NCBI RefSeq assembly: GCF_030344915.1
Contig: NZ_CP128233.1
Coordinates: forward strand, 1,612,001 to 1,676,000
Direction of reading: 5' to 3'
Length of the DNA: 64,000 nucleotides
From: Neopusillimonas aromaticivorans
GTDB taxonomy: Bacteria; Pseudomonadota; Gammaproteobacteria; Burkholderiales; Burkholderiaceae_B
Shown: positions 49,794-59,813 of the stretch, in pieces
How positions within the stretch are numbered: the stretch's first letter is position 1
Layout of the letters: each line of letters starts with the position of its first letter
Translations under genes and position numbers: made by a program
The notes under the pieces: generated by a model
Databases searched by the model: none
What the model was told of the DNA's origin: nothing
Seen by the model: the letters and a program-made list of their open reading frames with translations, nothing else

Positions 49794-51533
49794 ATGGAAA
49801 ACAGTCTCGGCATCATCTTACTGACGGTCATTCTCATCATCATTGGTATCGCCATCTTTTGGTGGCTGCTTTCCAAGCTATACCAGCGATCTACGACCGA
49901 GCTGGCCTTTGTCAGAACCGGGTTTCTGGGTGAAAAAGTCGCCATTTCAGGCGGCGCGTTTGTCTTCCCGGTGGTGCACGATGTCACCCGGGTCAACATG
50001 AATACATTGCGTCTTGGGGTCAGCCATTTTGACAAGAGCGCCCTCATTACCCAAGATCGCCTGCGTATCAACATCGAGGCTGATTTTTATGTGCGGGTCC
50101 GGCCCGAACGTGCTGCGGTAGCCGCGGCGGCACGTACCATGGGCTCGCGCACACTGTCGGCCGATGCCATGCGTCAGTTGCTCGAGGCGCGCTTCACCGA
50201 TGCCTTGCGCACGGCTGCCGCCGAGCAGCCCATGGAGGCGCTGCACGAGAATCGCGGGGCGTATGCGCAACGGGTTCGTGAGCTGGCCACCATTGGCCTG
50301 GAAGCCAGTGGTCTGGAGATTGATAGTGTGTCCATTTCCACTCTTGACCAGGCCTCGCGCGAGTTTTTCAACCCGAATAACGCTTTTGACGCTGCCGGTT
50401 TAACCAAACTGACGGCTGAGATTGAAGAGCGTCGCAAGAAGCGCAATGAAATCGAGCGTGATGCACAGGTGGCTATCCAGCGTAAAAACCTCACGGCCGA
50501 GCAACAGTTACTTGAATTGCAGCGCGAAGAAGAATACGCCCGCATGCAGCAAGAGCATGAAATTTCGGTTCGGCGGGCCGAGCAACAAAGTCGTATTGCC
50601 GCCGAGGTTGCTTCGCTGAAACGCGAATCGCAAGTGGCCGAAGTCAATGCGGCCGAGTCCATTGAAAAAGCGCGTATCGCTTCGGACAAAACATTGCGCG
50701 AACAAAAAATACTTCTCGAGCAACAGCTGAAAACCATGGAAATCGAACGCTCGCGCAATCTTGAACTGGCGGAAACCGAGCGACGTAAAACACTTGAGCT
50801 GGCCCAGCAAGCGATTGAAATTGAAATTGCCGAGAATTCGCGCAAACGCAATGCGGCGCTGGCCCAGGCCGAGACCAGTCGTGCGGCTTCGGTTCGTGCC
50901 GAAGAGGCTGTTTTGTCGGCGCGTGAAATCGAGCGGGCTGAGCGCGAGAAGGCCTTGGCACTGATTGCTGCACAGCGTGAAGTGGAGGCGGGCGGACTGG
51001 CAATTACCGAAAAGGCCCAGGCCGAAAAAGTTGCAGCCGAGCATCGTGCCAACACGACGCGTTTGCTGGCCGAGGCCCAGGCCTATGCCGACCAGTTGCA
51101 GCGTGAGGGTAAAGACAAGAACTATGCCATTGAGGCAAAAGGTCGGCGCGCCCTGAATGAAGCCGAGAATCTCATGTCGGCTGACGCCATGAAACTGCGT
51201 GTTCAGCTGGCGGCTATCGAGCAAGTGCAGAATGTGATGCGCGAAAGTGCCAAGCCGCTTGAGCACATTAGCGAAATCAAGATTCTTCACGTCGACGGGT
51301 TGAACAACGGCTCAGGCTCGGGTACCGATGACCTTAGTGGCAGTCAAAGCGTTTCTGATCAGGTGATGTCGTCGGCGTTGAAGTACAAGCTGCAGGCCCC
51401 GTTGCTCGATACGCTGATGCAACAGGCCGGCATGCATTCTGAAGATCTGACACGGCCCCTGAAGGCGTCATTGCAACGCTACCCGGCTGACGATAGTCGT
51501 TCAAGCAGTGGTGCGTCGCCTGTCAAGGGTTGA
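49794..51533 (+). CDS. yqiK: Flotillin-like SPFH membrane protein (YqiK family)
   Basis: Intact, 579 residues; ATG 49794 follows AGGAG. One N-terminal membrane segment (GIILLTVILIIIGIAIFWWLL) precedes an SPFH domain (GGAFVFPVVHDVTRVNMNT, INIEADFYVRV). A long Glu/Ala/Arg-rich coiled coil covers about residues 210-450, and a C-terminal flotillin segment ends in a Ser-rich tail. Flotillins scaffold membrane microdomains. In Enterobacteria yqiK pairs with the NfeD-like yqiJ, which is absent here. It follows marR by 28 bases. Confidence 0.88.
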   Translation: MENSLGIILLTVILIIIGIAIFWWLLSKLYQRSTTELAFVRTGFLGEKVAISGGAFVFPVVHDVTRVNMNTLRLGVSHFDKSALITQDRLRINIEADFYVRVRPERAAVAAAARTMGSRTLSADAMRQLLEARFTDALRTAAAEQPMEALHENRGAYAQRVRELATIGLEASGLEIDSVSISTLDQASREFFNPNNAFDAAGLTKLTAEIEERRKKRNEIERDAQVAIQRKNLTAEQQLLELQREEEYARMQQEHEISVRRAEQQSRIAAEVASLKRESQVAEVNAAESIEKARIASDKTLREQKILLEQQLKTMEIERSRNLELAETERRKTLELAQQAIEIEIAENSRKRNAALAQAETSRAASVRAEEAVLSAREIERAEREKALALIAAQREVEAGGLAITEKAQAEKVAAEHRANTTRLLAEAQAYADQLQREGKDKNYAIEAKGRRALNEAENLMSADAMKLRVQLAAIEQVQNVMRESAKPLEHISEIKILHVDGLNNGSGSGTDDLSGSQSVSDQVMSSALKYKLQAPLLDTLMQQAGMHSEDLTRPLKASLQRYPADDSRSSSGASPVKG

Positions 51534-51548
51534 TGACCCCCGGATTTT

Positions 51549-51577
51549 GCAGAAGCCCCCGTGTTGCGGGCTTCTGC
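51549..51577. terminator. Bidirectional hairpin between convergent genes
   Basis: GCAGAAGCCC (51549-51558) and GGGCTTCTGC (51568-51577), a perfect 10-bp stem with a 9-base loop, between the flotillin gene and the opposing DASS gene. Confidence 0.65.
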
Positions 51578-51588
51578 ACTGAACGCGC

Positions 51589-52493
51589 TTAACGTACCCA
51601 GATCAGCCCGATAAGCAGGTAACACAAGCCGGTGATGATGACCACGCTGGCAATGTTCAGGGCGAAACCGGCCTTGATCATTGACTGAATCTTCATGTGC
51701 CCGGTACCGAAAACAATCGCGTTGGGTGGTGTGGCCACCGGCATCATGAAGGCGCAGCTTGCGGCAATGGCGGCGGGTATGGCCAGCATTTCCGGCGGTA
51801 TGCCTTGTGCAATGGCCAGTGCACCCAACAGCATCCATTGGCCGAAACCGATCTCGATGCCGTAGGTTTTGCTGAGAAAACCCGCCAGGAACACGTTTGG
51901 CGGCGTGCCGATAAGCGTGGCAATGCCGCCGATACTGGAGGCATAGGCGATGGCGAGCAGCATGGCGGTCATGAACCGGGCATTGTCTTTTTCCGAGGTT
52001 GAGTCTGCCGTCAACATCTCGGCAACCGACATGCCAATGGGCAACATCATGATGGCGGTAGCCGTGTTGCTGACCCACATGCTCAGGAAGCCGGTGGCAA
52101 TCATGATGCCGGCGATTTGCAGGCGTGGCTTGCTGCCCATCAGGAGCAGAATCGTCAGGGCGACACGACGGTGCAGATTCCATTGCTGCATGGCCAGGCC
52201 AATGACAAAGCCGCCGAGGAAAAGAAAATGACGGGGTTGGCATAAGGCGACGTGGCGCTGGTCAGGGTGCCAATATCCAGAACCGGGATGAGCAGGATCG
52301 GAAGCAGTGATGTGGCCGGGATAGGGATGGCCTCTGTGGCCCACCAGACTGCCATCAGTAGCGTAAGGCCGGTTGCGGACCAGGCAGCTTCTGACATGCC
52401 TCCGGGTGGGTCGGTGAGTACGCACAGCAGCAGTAAAAGAGGCCCAAGAGTCAGCCCGGTGGTGGCGATAGGACTTGCGGATGTTGATGACAT
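51589..52493 (-). pseudogene. DASS-family anion/sodium symporter with internal deletion
   Basis: SLC13-type carrier for dicarboxylates or sulfate. MSSTSASPIATTGLTLGPLL starts the protein. One lost T near 52230 is repaired to FFLGGFVIGLAMQQWNLHRR. The first half has the motif SMWVSNTATAIMMLPIGMSV and the sequence GTPPNVFLAGFL; the end has PVATPPNAIVFGTGHMKI. Family members are about 470 residues with two repeats, but only 301 are present. The sequence passes directly from GFGQWMLLG to ALAIAQGIPPEM near 51825. About 170 residues, including the second SNTATA-type motif, are missing. This may be a real deletion or a collapsed assembly. Confidence 0.65.
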
Positions 52494-52678
52494 GTTGGGC
52501 CGTCCTGACAGGAGTGAAGATTTAATTAGAGACCTGCCAGCGGTGCTTTGCAAGATGCTGGTGTGGATGTTGCGGCGCCACTACGCATGATTTGACCCGG
52601 GTATGCCGTCGTTCGGTGTCGTGGTTCGGGCCCGAACAGCGATATAGTAGAAACTGCTATGACTGAGTGGAGATTGTG

Positions 52679-53209
52679 ATGCGCAGACCGATTAGCGTGG
52701 CTTTGCTGGCGGGTTTCTTGCTGGCGTTTTCAGGGTTGGCCAGGGCGCTTGAGGTGGGTGACATGGCCCCCGATTTTCGTTTGCCGGGCGCAGACGGCAA
52801 GACCTATCAGCTGTCCGATTACCGGGGAAAGCAGGCGGTTGTCGTGGCGTGGTTTCCGATGGCCAATACGTACGGCTGTACGATTGAATGCAAGTCGCTG
52901 GCTGAAAATGGCGACAAGATCCGCCAGTTTGACGTGACTTACTTCATGGCCAGTGTCGATCCCCTGGCCGACAACCAGGACTTTTCATCACAAACCAATG
53001 CCGATTTTCCGATACTCAGTGATGAGGACAAGTCGGTCGCCAAGGCATGGGATGTTTTGGGGTTGCTGGGTGTGGCCAAGCGCCATACGTTTTACATTGG
53101 CAAGGATGGTCGGGTTCTGAAAATAGAAACCCGGGTCAACCCGGAGACCTCTGCCGAGGACATGGTGCGAAACCTGAGCGAGTTGGGTGTGGCTCGGGTG
53201 ACGCCCTGA
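52679..53209 (+). CDS. Exported peroxiredoxin (BCP/AhpC-TSA type)
   Basis: 176 residues from ATG 52679, with GGAG upstream. A signal peptide (ISVALLAGFLLAFSGLARA) is followed by a thioredoxin-fold peroxidase: GDMAPDFRLPGADGKTYQLS and the peroxidatic Cys in NTYGCTIECKS, with ECKS holding the possible resolving Cys. It reduces peroxides in the periplasm. It is a single gene, convergent with the hydroxy-acid operon. Confidence 0.85.
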   Translation: MRRPISVALLAGFLLAFSGLARALEVGDMAPDFRLPGADGKTYQLSDYRGKQAVVVAWFPMANTYGCTIECKSLAENGDKIRQFDVTYFMASVDPLADNQDFSSQTNADFPILSDEDKSVAKAWDVLGLLGVAKRHTFYIGKDGRVLKIETRVNPETSAEDMVRNLSELGVARVTP

Positions 53210-53214
53210 TGGTG

Positions 53215-53241
53215 TAAAAATGCCGGGCGCATGGGCCCGGC
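53215..53241 (-). terminator. Rho-independent terminator of the hydroxy-acid operon
   Basis: On the minus strand GCCGGGC pairs with GCCCGGC (53235-53241 and 53222-53228) around a 6-base loop and is followed by ATTTTTA. It lies 12 bases after the FAD oxidase stop and may also act on the peroxiredoxin transcript. Confidence 0.7.
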
Positions 53242-53252
53242 CGTTAGTTGAA

Positions 53253-54672
53253 TCAAGTGTGCTGGTCAGGCAGTACCTTGCCCGGGTTCATCAATCCGAG
53301 TGGGTCAAGAGCATTTTTTATGCTGTGCATGACATTCAGGGCTTCGCCGTGTTCGATGCGCAGGTATTCGCGTTTGCCCATGCCGACGCCGTGTTCACCG
53401 GTGCATGACCCGCCACTGGCGATGGCGCGTTCAACCACGCGTCGATTGACGTCTTCGGCGCGTTGAACCTGTTCGGCATTTTCCGGGTCGATCAGCAGCA
53501 CCATGTGGAAGTTGCCGTCGCCCAGGTGACCCAGGATGGGGGCGGTGATGCCGGCATTGGCCGCGTCTTCACGAGCTGCACGCATGTTTTCGGGCAGGGC
53601 GGTCAACGGTACACAGACATCGGTCGTCATCATGCGTTTGGGACGCTCGTAGGCCATGCAGGCGTAGGCGCAATCGTGCCGTGCCCGCCACAGGCGTTCG
53701 CGCTCCTCGGCACTGGGTAGCGCAGGCGAAGCCTTCGCCGCCGTTATCTTCGGCGATTTCCTGCACGGTGGCACTGATTTCCTGGGCCTGAGAGGGCGAG
53801 CCATGAAATTCAAAGAACAGGTGCGGGGTGACGGGCAGGTCAAATTTGGAGTAGCGGTTGACGGCGTCGACCATGACCTCGTCAAGGTATTCAACCCGCG
53901 CAATACTGATGCCGGACTGCATGATGGCGACGGCCGTGTCGACGGCGGATTGGGCGTCCGGAAACCGGCAGGTGGCTGAAATCACATGCTCGGGTCGGGG
54001 GTACAGGCGCAGCGTGACTTCGGTGACGATGCCCAGCGTGCCCTCGGCACCGACGAACAGGTGGGTCAGGTCGTAGCCTGCGGACGATTTGCGGGCACGG
54101 TTGCCGGTGCGGATGATGCGGCCGTCGGCCAACACCACCTCAAGGCCGCGCACAACGTCAGCCATGGTGCCATAACGAACCGTGTTGGTGCCGCTGGCGC
54201 GTGTCGAGGTCATGCCGCCGACGGTGGCGTCGGCCCCGGGGTCTACCGAAAAGAACAGGCCGGTATCCTTGATGCGTTCGTTCAGGGTGCGGCGTGTCAG
54301 GCCGGGCTGGACCACGCAGTCAAAGTTGCCGGGGTCAACCGAGATGAGCTGGTCCATCTGGCCCATGTCGATGACCACACCACCATGCACGGGGATCAGT
54401 GCGCCCTCAACCGAAGAGCCAACCCCAAAGGGAATCATCGGGATGCGATGGGCATGGCAGATGCGGGCGATGGCGGAGACTTCAGCCGTGTTCTGGGGGA
54501 AGACCACGGCGTCAGGCATCTGGGGCGCATGCCAGGATTCGTCGCGGCCATGATTGGCTCGTACGGATTCGCCCGTCGAGGCGCGGTCACCCAGCAAGTC
54601 TTTGAGTTGCCGGAAGGCTTCGGTGAAGCGTTCTTGACGTGAAGGGTCACGGGTCGTGATGGTGGTGTTCAT
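53253..54672 (-). CDS. FAD-linked D-2-hydroxy-acid dehydrogenase (GlcD/DLD type, one break)
   Basis: Oxidises a D-2-hydroxy acid to the keto acid, passing electrons to the respiratory chain. The FAD-binding PCMH domain includes PQNTAEVSAIARICHAHR, PFGVGSSVEGALIPVHGG and the GADATVGGM motif. The C-terminal FAD-oxidase domain, after a two-base loss near 53720, has HLGDGNFHMVLLIDPE, SCTGEHGVGMGKREYL and the final IKNALDPLGLMNPGKVLP. The repaired length is 473 residues. It is the last gene of the TRAP operon, 4 bases after dctP. Confidence 0.85.
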
Positions 54673-54676
54673 GGTG

Positions 54677-55701
54677 TTACTTCTCTGCCGCCACTTTGGC
54701 GATTTCGTCTTTAAACATGGTCAATGCGGCATTGCCGTCGACCCCCAGTTTTTTCATGCGCTCGACCCAGGCGTCACGCAGCGCGTCGCCTTCGGCATGG
54801 ATGCGTTTCAGGTCGTCTCCGCCGGCTACCACAACGGTGTAGCCAGCCGCCTGCATTTTTTCCAGGCCTCAGCGTCGACTTTGTCCCAGGCCTTGCCGGA
54901 CAGTCGGGCGAACGCTTCGCCGGACGCAGCATCCAGTACCTTGCGGTCTTGTTCGTTGAGTTTGGCGTAGGCGTTTTTGTTGATGATGACGTAGTGCGTG
55001 TCGCGGTACAGGCCTCCTGGAACCTGGTAGGCATTCTTCATCAAGGGCAACAAGCGGAAGCTGTCGACCGAGTCGGCGTTGAACATGGCGCCGTCAACGA
55101 CACCGCGTGAAAGCATTTCGTAGGCTTCGCTGGCCGAGGTGAACTGGGGCACGATGCCAAGACGACTGGACATGTCTTGCACGATACCGCCGGTTGCGCG
55201 CAGTCGCAGGCCCTTCAGGTCGTCGAGTTTGGCAACGGGTTTGACTTCGCGGGTGAAGAAGTGGCCGGGGCCGTGGGTGTACAAGCCGAGCAGCTTGACG
55301 CCGTCGAACTCATTCAAGGGTTCAAAGAATTTCTGGTGGGTGCGCCAGTACGCTACGGCGGCGCTTTCGGCATCGTCGGCGTAGCCGGGCAGGGTCATGC
55401 CATAGGCGGACGGGAAACGGTCGGCGGTGTAGGCGTGTACGCTCAGGGCCATGTCGGCAACGCCGTCGCGAACCAGGTCAAAGTGGGCAGGTGGCTTGCC
55501 CAGCGCCGGAAGGAACTGGATCTTGATGCGGCCGTCACTGTTCTTTTCGATGTCTGCAGCCCAGGGCTGCAGGATCTGGGTGGTGATGGGGTGGGTGGGC
55601 GGCAGCCAGTTCGAGAACCGCAGCACGGTTTGCGCCGAGCTTAGCGACGAAAAGGCGGTGGCGGCGATCAGGCCGGCGCTCAGTACTATTTTTTTCAGCA
55701 T
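54677..55701 (-). CDS. TRAP transporter substrate-binding protein DctP (one frameshift)
   Basis: Periplasmic ligand receptor. Signal peptide MLKKIVLSAGLIAATAFSSL; mature start QTVLRFSNWLPPTHPITTQI. The conserved substrate-carboxylate Arg lies in the KGLRLRATGG motif. The frame shifts near 54860; repair gives AWKKMQAAGYTVVVAGGDD and an end AALTMFKDEIAKVAAEK, 341 residues. It belongs with dctM and dctQ upstream. Confidence 0.88.
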
Positions 55702-55745
55702 GGTTATGTCTCCTTGATTTTGGTTTTGTGTGGTGTGGTGCCTGG

Positions 55746-57038
55746 TTACAGGCGGTTGGGCAGGAACAGTGTGATGATGGGGACTGACGCCAGCAAGGCC
55801 AGCCGCAAGACGTCGGCCATGACAAACGGCATGACGCCGCGCACGATCGTGTGGGTGGATACGTCGGGCAGGGTGGCGCGCAAAACGAAGATATTCATGC
55901 CCATGGGGGTGTGATCAGGCTGATTTCGGTGACCACAACAACGATAATGCCGAACCAGATCGGGTCAAAACCGTAGCTCATCATCAAGGGGAAGAAGATG
56001 GGGACGGTCAACAGCATCATGGACATGCTTTCCAGAACCAGGCCCAGGATAATGTAGACCACGAGGACGCCCAGCAAGACTTCGACCGGGCCCAGGTTCA
56101 TCAGTTTGACCCAGGCCTCAAGGGCCTGCAGCAAGCCGCCCACGTTGACGAAATGGGAAAAATCAGTGCGCCGATGACCACAATGAACAGCATGGCGGTC
56201 ATGCGGGTGGTGTCAACCAGCACCTCAACGCATTCGCGCAGCCGCATTTTGCCGCGGATGATGGCGAACACGCCGGCAAAACCTGCGCCGATACCGGCGG
56301 CTTCGGTGGAGGTGAAGACACCTAGATAGATACCGCCGATGACCACGATGAACAGTGTGGCCACACCCCAGACCCGGCGCATGACATGAAGACGCTCGCG
56401 CCATGAGGTACGTTCGCCCGGGGGCCGGCTGCCGGGTCAGCCACCGCAACCAGCCATGCGGCAGCACAATAAAACCCCAGGCCAATCAGACCGGGAATCA
56501 CGCCGGCAATGAACAACTTGTCGATGTCGGTGTTGGTCATCAAGCCGTACAGTACCAGGGCAATGGAGGGCGGGATGAGAATACCGAGGGTGCCGCCTGC
56601 AGCGATGGCGCCGGTGGCCAGCGAATCTTTGTAGCCGAATTTTCGCATCGAGGGCATGGTGACGCGCGACATGGTGGCGGCCGTGGCGAGGCTGGAACCG
56701 CACACTGCGGAAAAGCCCGTACAGGCCAGCAGGGTTGACAGCGCCAGGCCGCCGCGCAGATGGCCCACAAAGGCATACGCGGCCGAGTACAAGTCTTCAG
56801 ACAGTTTCGCGCGAGTAATGAAATTGCCCATGAGAATGAACAGCGGCAGGATGGCCAGGTTGTAGCTGAAGGCGGTGTCGAAGGCGGTTTGGCCGACCAT
56901 GGCCAGCGCTCCCGGCCAACCGACAATCAGGCCAAACCCCAGAAAACCGGCCAGGGCCATGGATAAGGCAATCGGTACGCCAATGGCGGACAGCAGCAGT
57001 AACGCCGCCAGGCCAATGAACAGGCTGGATGTCATCAT
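55746..57038 (-). CDS. TRAP transporter large permease DctM (three frameshifts)
   Basis: The transporting subunit, about 12 membrane helices. It starts MMTSSLFIGLAALLLLSAIG and contains GNFITRAKLSEDLYSAAYAF, SAVCGSSLATAATMSRVTMP, GTLGILIPPSIALVLYGLM, and EISLITPPMGMNIFVLRATL in the repaired frame. Breaks near 56420, 56150 and 55903 are lost bases. The repaired length is 431 residues. The start overlaps the dctQ stop. Confidence 0.88.
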
Positions 57039-57580
57039 GATGTTTGGCCCTTTTGTGCAGTCGATGGTGTGCCGGTGATGGTGTGTTGCCAGAAACGCAG
57101 CGCCTGCATCAGGAAAATCAGCGCCGAGATAGCGGCACACAGGGCAATGAACAAGGCAATCGGTGCCATAGGAATTTTCAGGAAAGGCGTGGTGTCGCCA
57201 TATCGTGCGATGGACAGCGCCTTGTCAACGATGCGCCAGGCCAGCAGGACCATGCCTGCGGTGCTGATCGTGGCGACTATGGCATTGGTCAATGCCCTGA
57301 CGCGCCCGCGGACGGCATTGCTGAGGTAGTCCAGCCGGATGTGCTCATTGCTGGCCGTGACAAGTGGCAGTGCAGCAAATACACAAACCCCCATGGCCAG
57401 TTCGATAATTTCGACGGCGCCGGGCAGCGGGGCGTTGAACAGGTAGCGCCCGGTGACGTCGATCAGCATCAGGAACATGATGCTGGCCAGGGCGATGGCG
57501 GCGCAGGCTCCGGCAGCGGTCTGGGCCGTCCGGGCCAGACCGCTGCGTGGGGGCTCCGGTGATGCGGGTGTCTGGTTCAT
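57035..57580 (-). CDS. TRAP transporter small permease DctQ
   Basis: Intact, 181 residues with four membrane helices. ATG 57580 follows AGGA and overlaps the stop of the FMN dehydrogenase gene. DctQ motifs are LIDVTGRYLFNAPLPGAVEI and NEHIRLDYLS. Confidence 0.88.
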   Translation of the reverse strand: MNQTPASPEPPRSGLARTAQTAAGACAAIALASIMFLMLIDVTGRYLFNAPLPGAVEIIELAMGVCVFAALPLVTASNEHIRLDYLSNAVRGRVRALTNAIVATISTAGMVLLAWRIVDKALSIARYGDTTPFLKIPMAPIALFIALCAAISALIFLMQALRFWQHTITGTPSTAQKGQTS

Positions 57581-58737
57581 GGTGTGTCCTGGCAAGAGGG
57601 GAAGGGAAGCGGGATTGATGCGGGTTGGAGATAGTTCCGGTTCAGTTGCCCGGTGTCCGGACAACCCAGTTGCGTCAGCGCGTCTTTGTATTCACTGTGC
57701 AGGATATCCAGGGCGCTGCGTACGCCACGTTCCCCGGCACTGGCCAGGCCATAGAGCGTTGCCCGCCCGAGCATGACGGCACTTGCGCCCAAGGCAACGG
57801 CCTTGGCGATATCGCTGCCGCGCCGGATGCCGCCATCGATCAGCACCTCGAAGCCGGGCATGGCGGGTAGTCGGGCCAGGGTTTCCAGGCCGGTGCAGGC
57901 GTCGTCCAGTTGCCGCCCACCGTGATTGGACAGTACGACCCCGTTGATGCCCATGGCCTTGCAGCGCAGGATGTCGTCGGGGTGCAGTACGCCCTTGACG
58001 AGCATTTTGTGCGGCCATTGTTGCCGGATGGCCTCCAGTGCCGACCAGTCGAAACCGGCATCCATGGAACGGCTGAGCAGTGCGGCGCGCGCGGTGGCGG
58101 TTTGGGCTTCGGGAGTATTGAAGTTGCCCAGCACGGGCTTGCCATTACGCAGATAGCGCCATGACCAGCCGGGGTGGCTGATGCCATCCCAGAGGGTGCG
58201 TGGCCGCAGACGCACCGGTAATGCAAAATGGTTGCGCATGTCACGCTCGCGTTTGCCGTTGACGACGACATCGACAGTGACGACCAGGCATTCGTAACCG
58301 GCTGTTTTGGCGCGTTCGACCAATGACCGGGCCAGCGTGCGCTCAATCACATACAACTGGAACCACAGGCGACCGCTGGCCTGGGCGGCAATATCTTCCA
58401 GGGGCAGGCTGGAGGCTGTTGACAAGGTGAACGGGATTCCACAGTGCTGTGCGGCCTTGGCCAGGGCCAGATCCCCGTCGGGCCAGAGCAGCGAGTTCAG
58501 TCCGGTTGGCGCGACCACGGCCGGAAAGGCCGCGTCAGCCCCCAGCACCGAGCTTGCGGTGTTGACGCTGCGCAGGTCGACCAGGCGCCGTGGCAGAAAA
58601 CGCCATTGTTTGAATGCATCGGCATTGGCCTGAAGGGTGCGCTCGTCCTGTGCGCCGCCCGCCATGAAGTCGTAGACCATGGCGGGAAGTTGACGGCGGG
58701 CTTGCCGGTGAAGGTCTTCGATGGTGATCCACGTCAT
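57577..58737 (-). CDS. FMN-dependent L-2-hydroxy-acid dehydrogenase
   Basis: Intact, 386 residues of the lactate/mandelate dehydrogenase family. MVYDFMAGGAQDERTLQANA, PTGLNSLLWPDGDLALAKAA and the catalytic His with the substrate Arg in LSNHGGRQLDD are visible; IDGGIRRGSDIAKAVALGAS binds the FMN phosphate. It oxidises an L-2-hydroxy acid. Paired with an FAD enzyme of D-specific type and a TRAP importer in one operon, it would let the cell use both isomers of one acid. Confidence 0.88.
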   Translation of the reverse strand: MTWITIEDLHRQARRQLPAMVYDFMAGGAQDERTLQANADAFKQWRFLPRRLVDLRSVNTASSVLGADAAFPAVVAPTGLNSLLWPDGDLALAKAAQHCGIPFTLSTASSLPLEDIAAQASGRLWFQLYVIERTLARSLVERAKTAGYECLVVTVDVVVNGKRERDMRNHFALPVRLRPRTLWDGISHPGWSWRYLRNGKPVLGNFNTPEAQTATARAALLSRSMDAGFDWSALEAIRQQWPHKMLVKGVLHPDDILRCKAMGINGVVLSNHGGRQLDDACTGLETLARLPAMPGFEVLIDGGIRRGSDIAKAVALGASAVMLGRATLYGLASAGERGVRSALDILHSEYKDALTQLGCPDTGQLNRNYLQPASIPLPFPSCQDTP

Positions 58738-58878
58738 GCGACGATAGGCGTGGCCGGGGTGTCCCGGCTGAACGCTTGTCTCCTGTTGTTGTGCGTGTTG
58801 CTGTTTTATGTGGCGTTTATTATGTCGTCCTGATTAATATAAGACAATAAAACATAACTAATAAATGACATTAGAAAA

Positions 58879-59782
58879 ATGAATGTTGATGACGTTGATC
58901 TGAACCTGTTGCGTCTGTTCGATGCGATTTATACCCGTCAGAAAATCAGCCTGGCGGCAGATGCGTTGGGCATCAGCCAGCCTGCCGCCAGTCAGGGCCT
59001 GACGCGTTTGCGAACGATGCTGGGTGATCCGTTGTTTGTCCGTGCGCCTGGGGGCGTGCGCCCTACGCCGCGCGCCGAGCGTCTGGCCGTTTCGGTACGC
59101 AACGCGCTTGAGATTCTGGATCAGGCGCTGGCGGATGCCGACCGCTTTGATCCGGCGTTTTCGCAACGGGTGTTTCGCATCCAGATGATGAGTGATATGG
59201 GCGAGGAACGTTATCTGCCCAAGATGATGCGGGAAATTGAACAGCACGCGCCGGGTGTCCGGGTGGAAACTGTGGATTTGCTGCAAACCGACCTGTCGCT
59301 GGCCTTTGACAAGGCCCAGGTCGATTTTGCGTTTGGCTCATTGCCGCGCTTGCAGGGCTGCCATTTTCAACCGCTGTTCGATGACCGCTATGTGGTGTTC
59401 TTCCGTAAAGACCATCCGGTGTTGCGTCATCAGAATGGCAGCAGTCCTCCGGTGTCGGTGTTGCAGTCACTGGAGTTCGTGGCGGTGCATACGCATGCCG
59501 ATACCTCGCGCATCCTGAAACTGCTGGGCCTTGAGGGGCGCTTGCGGTTGGTCACGCAGAATTTTCTGTCCTTGCCGTTTATTGTCAGCGCGACCAATTT
59601 GTGTGTGCTGATTCCCGGCAGTACCGCGCGTGTGTTCAACCGTGACGGGGGTTTGGCACGATCACACCGGATTTGCCGCTGGGGGCTTCACGATCTCATT
59701 GCACTGGAGCCGGCGCTTTCACAATGACCCGGCCATCATGTGGTTTCGCCAGGTCGCCACGCGGTTGTTTGCGGCCACTTGA
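58879..59782 (+). CDS. LysR-type regulator of the hydroxy-acid operon (two frameshifts)
   Basis: Helix-turn-helix DLNLLRLFDAIYTRQKISLA and ALGISQPAASQGLTRLR, then a LysR ligand domain. Lost Gs near 59655 and 59685 are repaired to GLGTITPDLPLGGFTISLHW and DPAIMWFRQVATRLFAAT, 301 residues. It is divergent from the FMN dehydrogenase gene; the AT-rich 140-base gap is the probable shared control region. Confidence 0.82.
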
Positions 59783-59813
59783 GTCAGCGGGATGCGTTCT
59801 GTCGGTGTACTGG

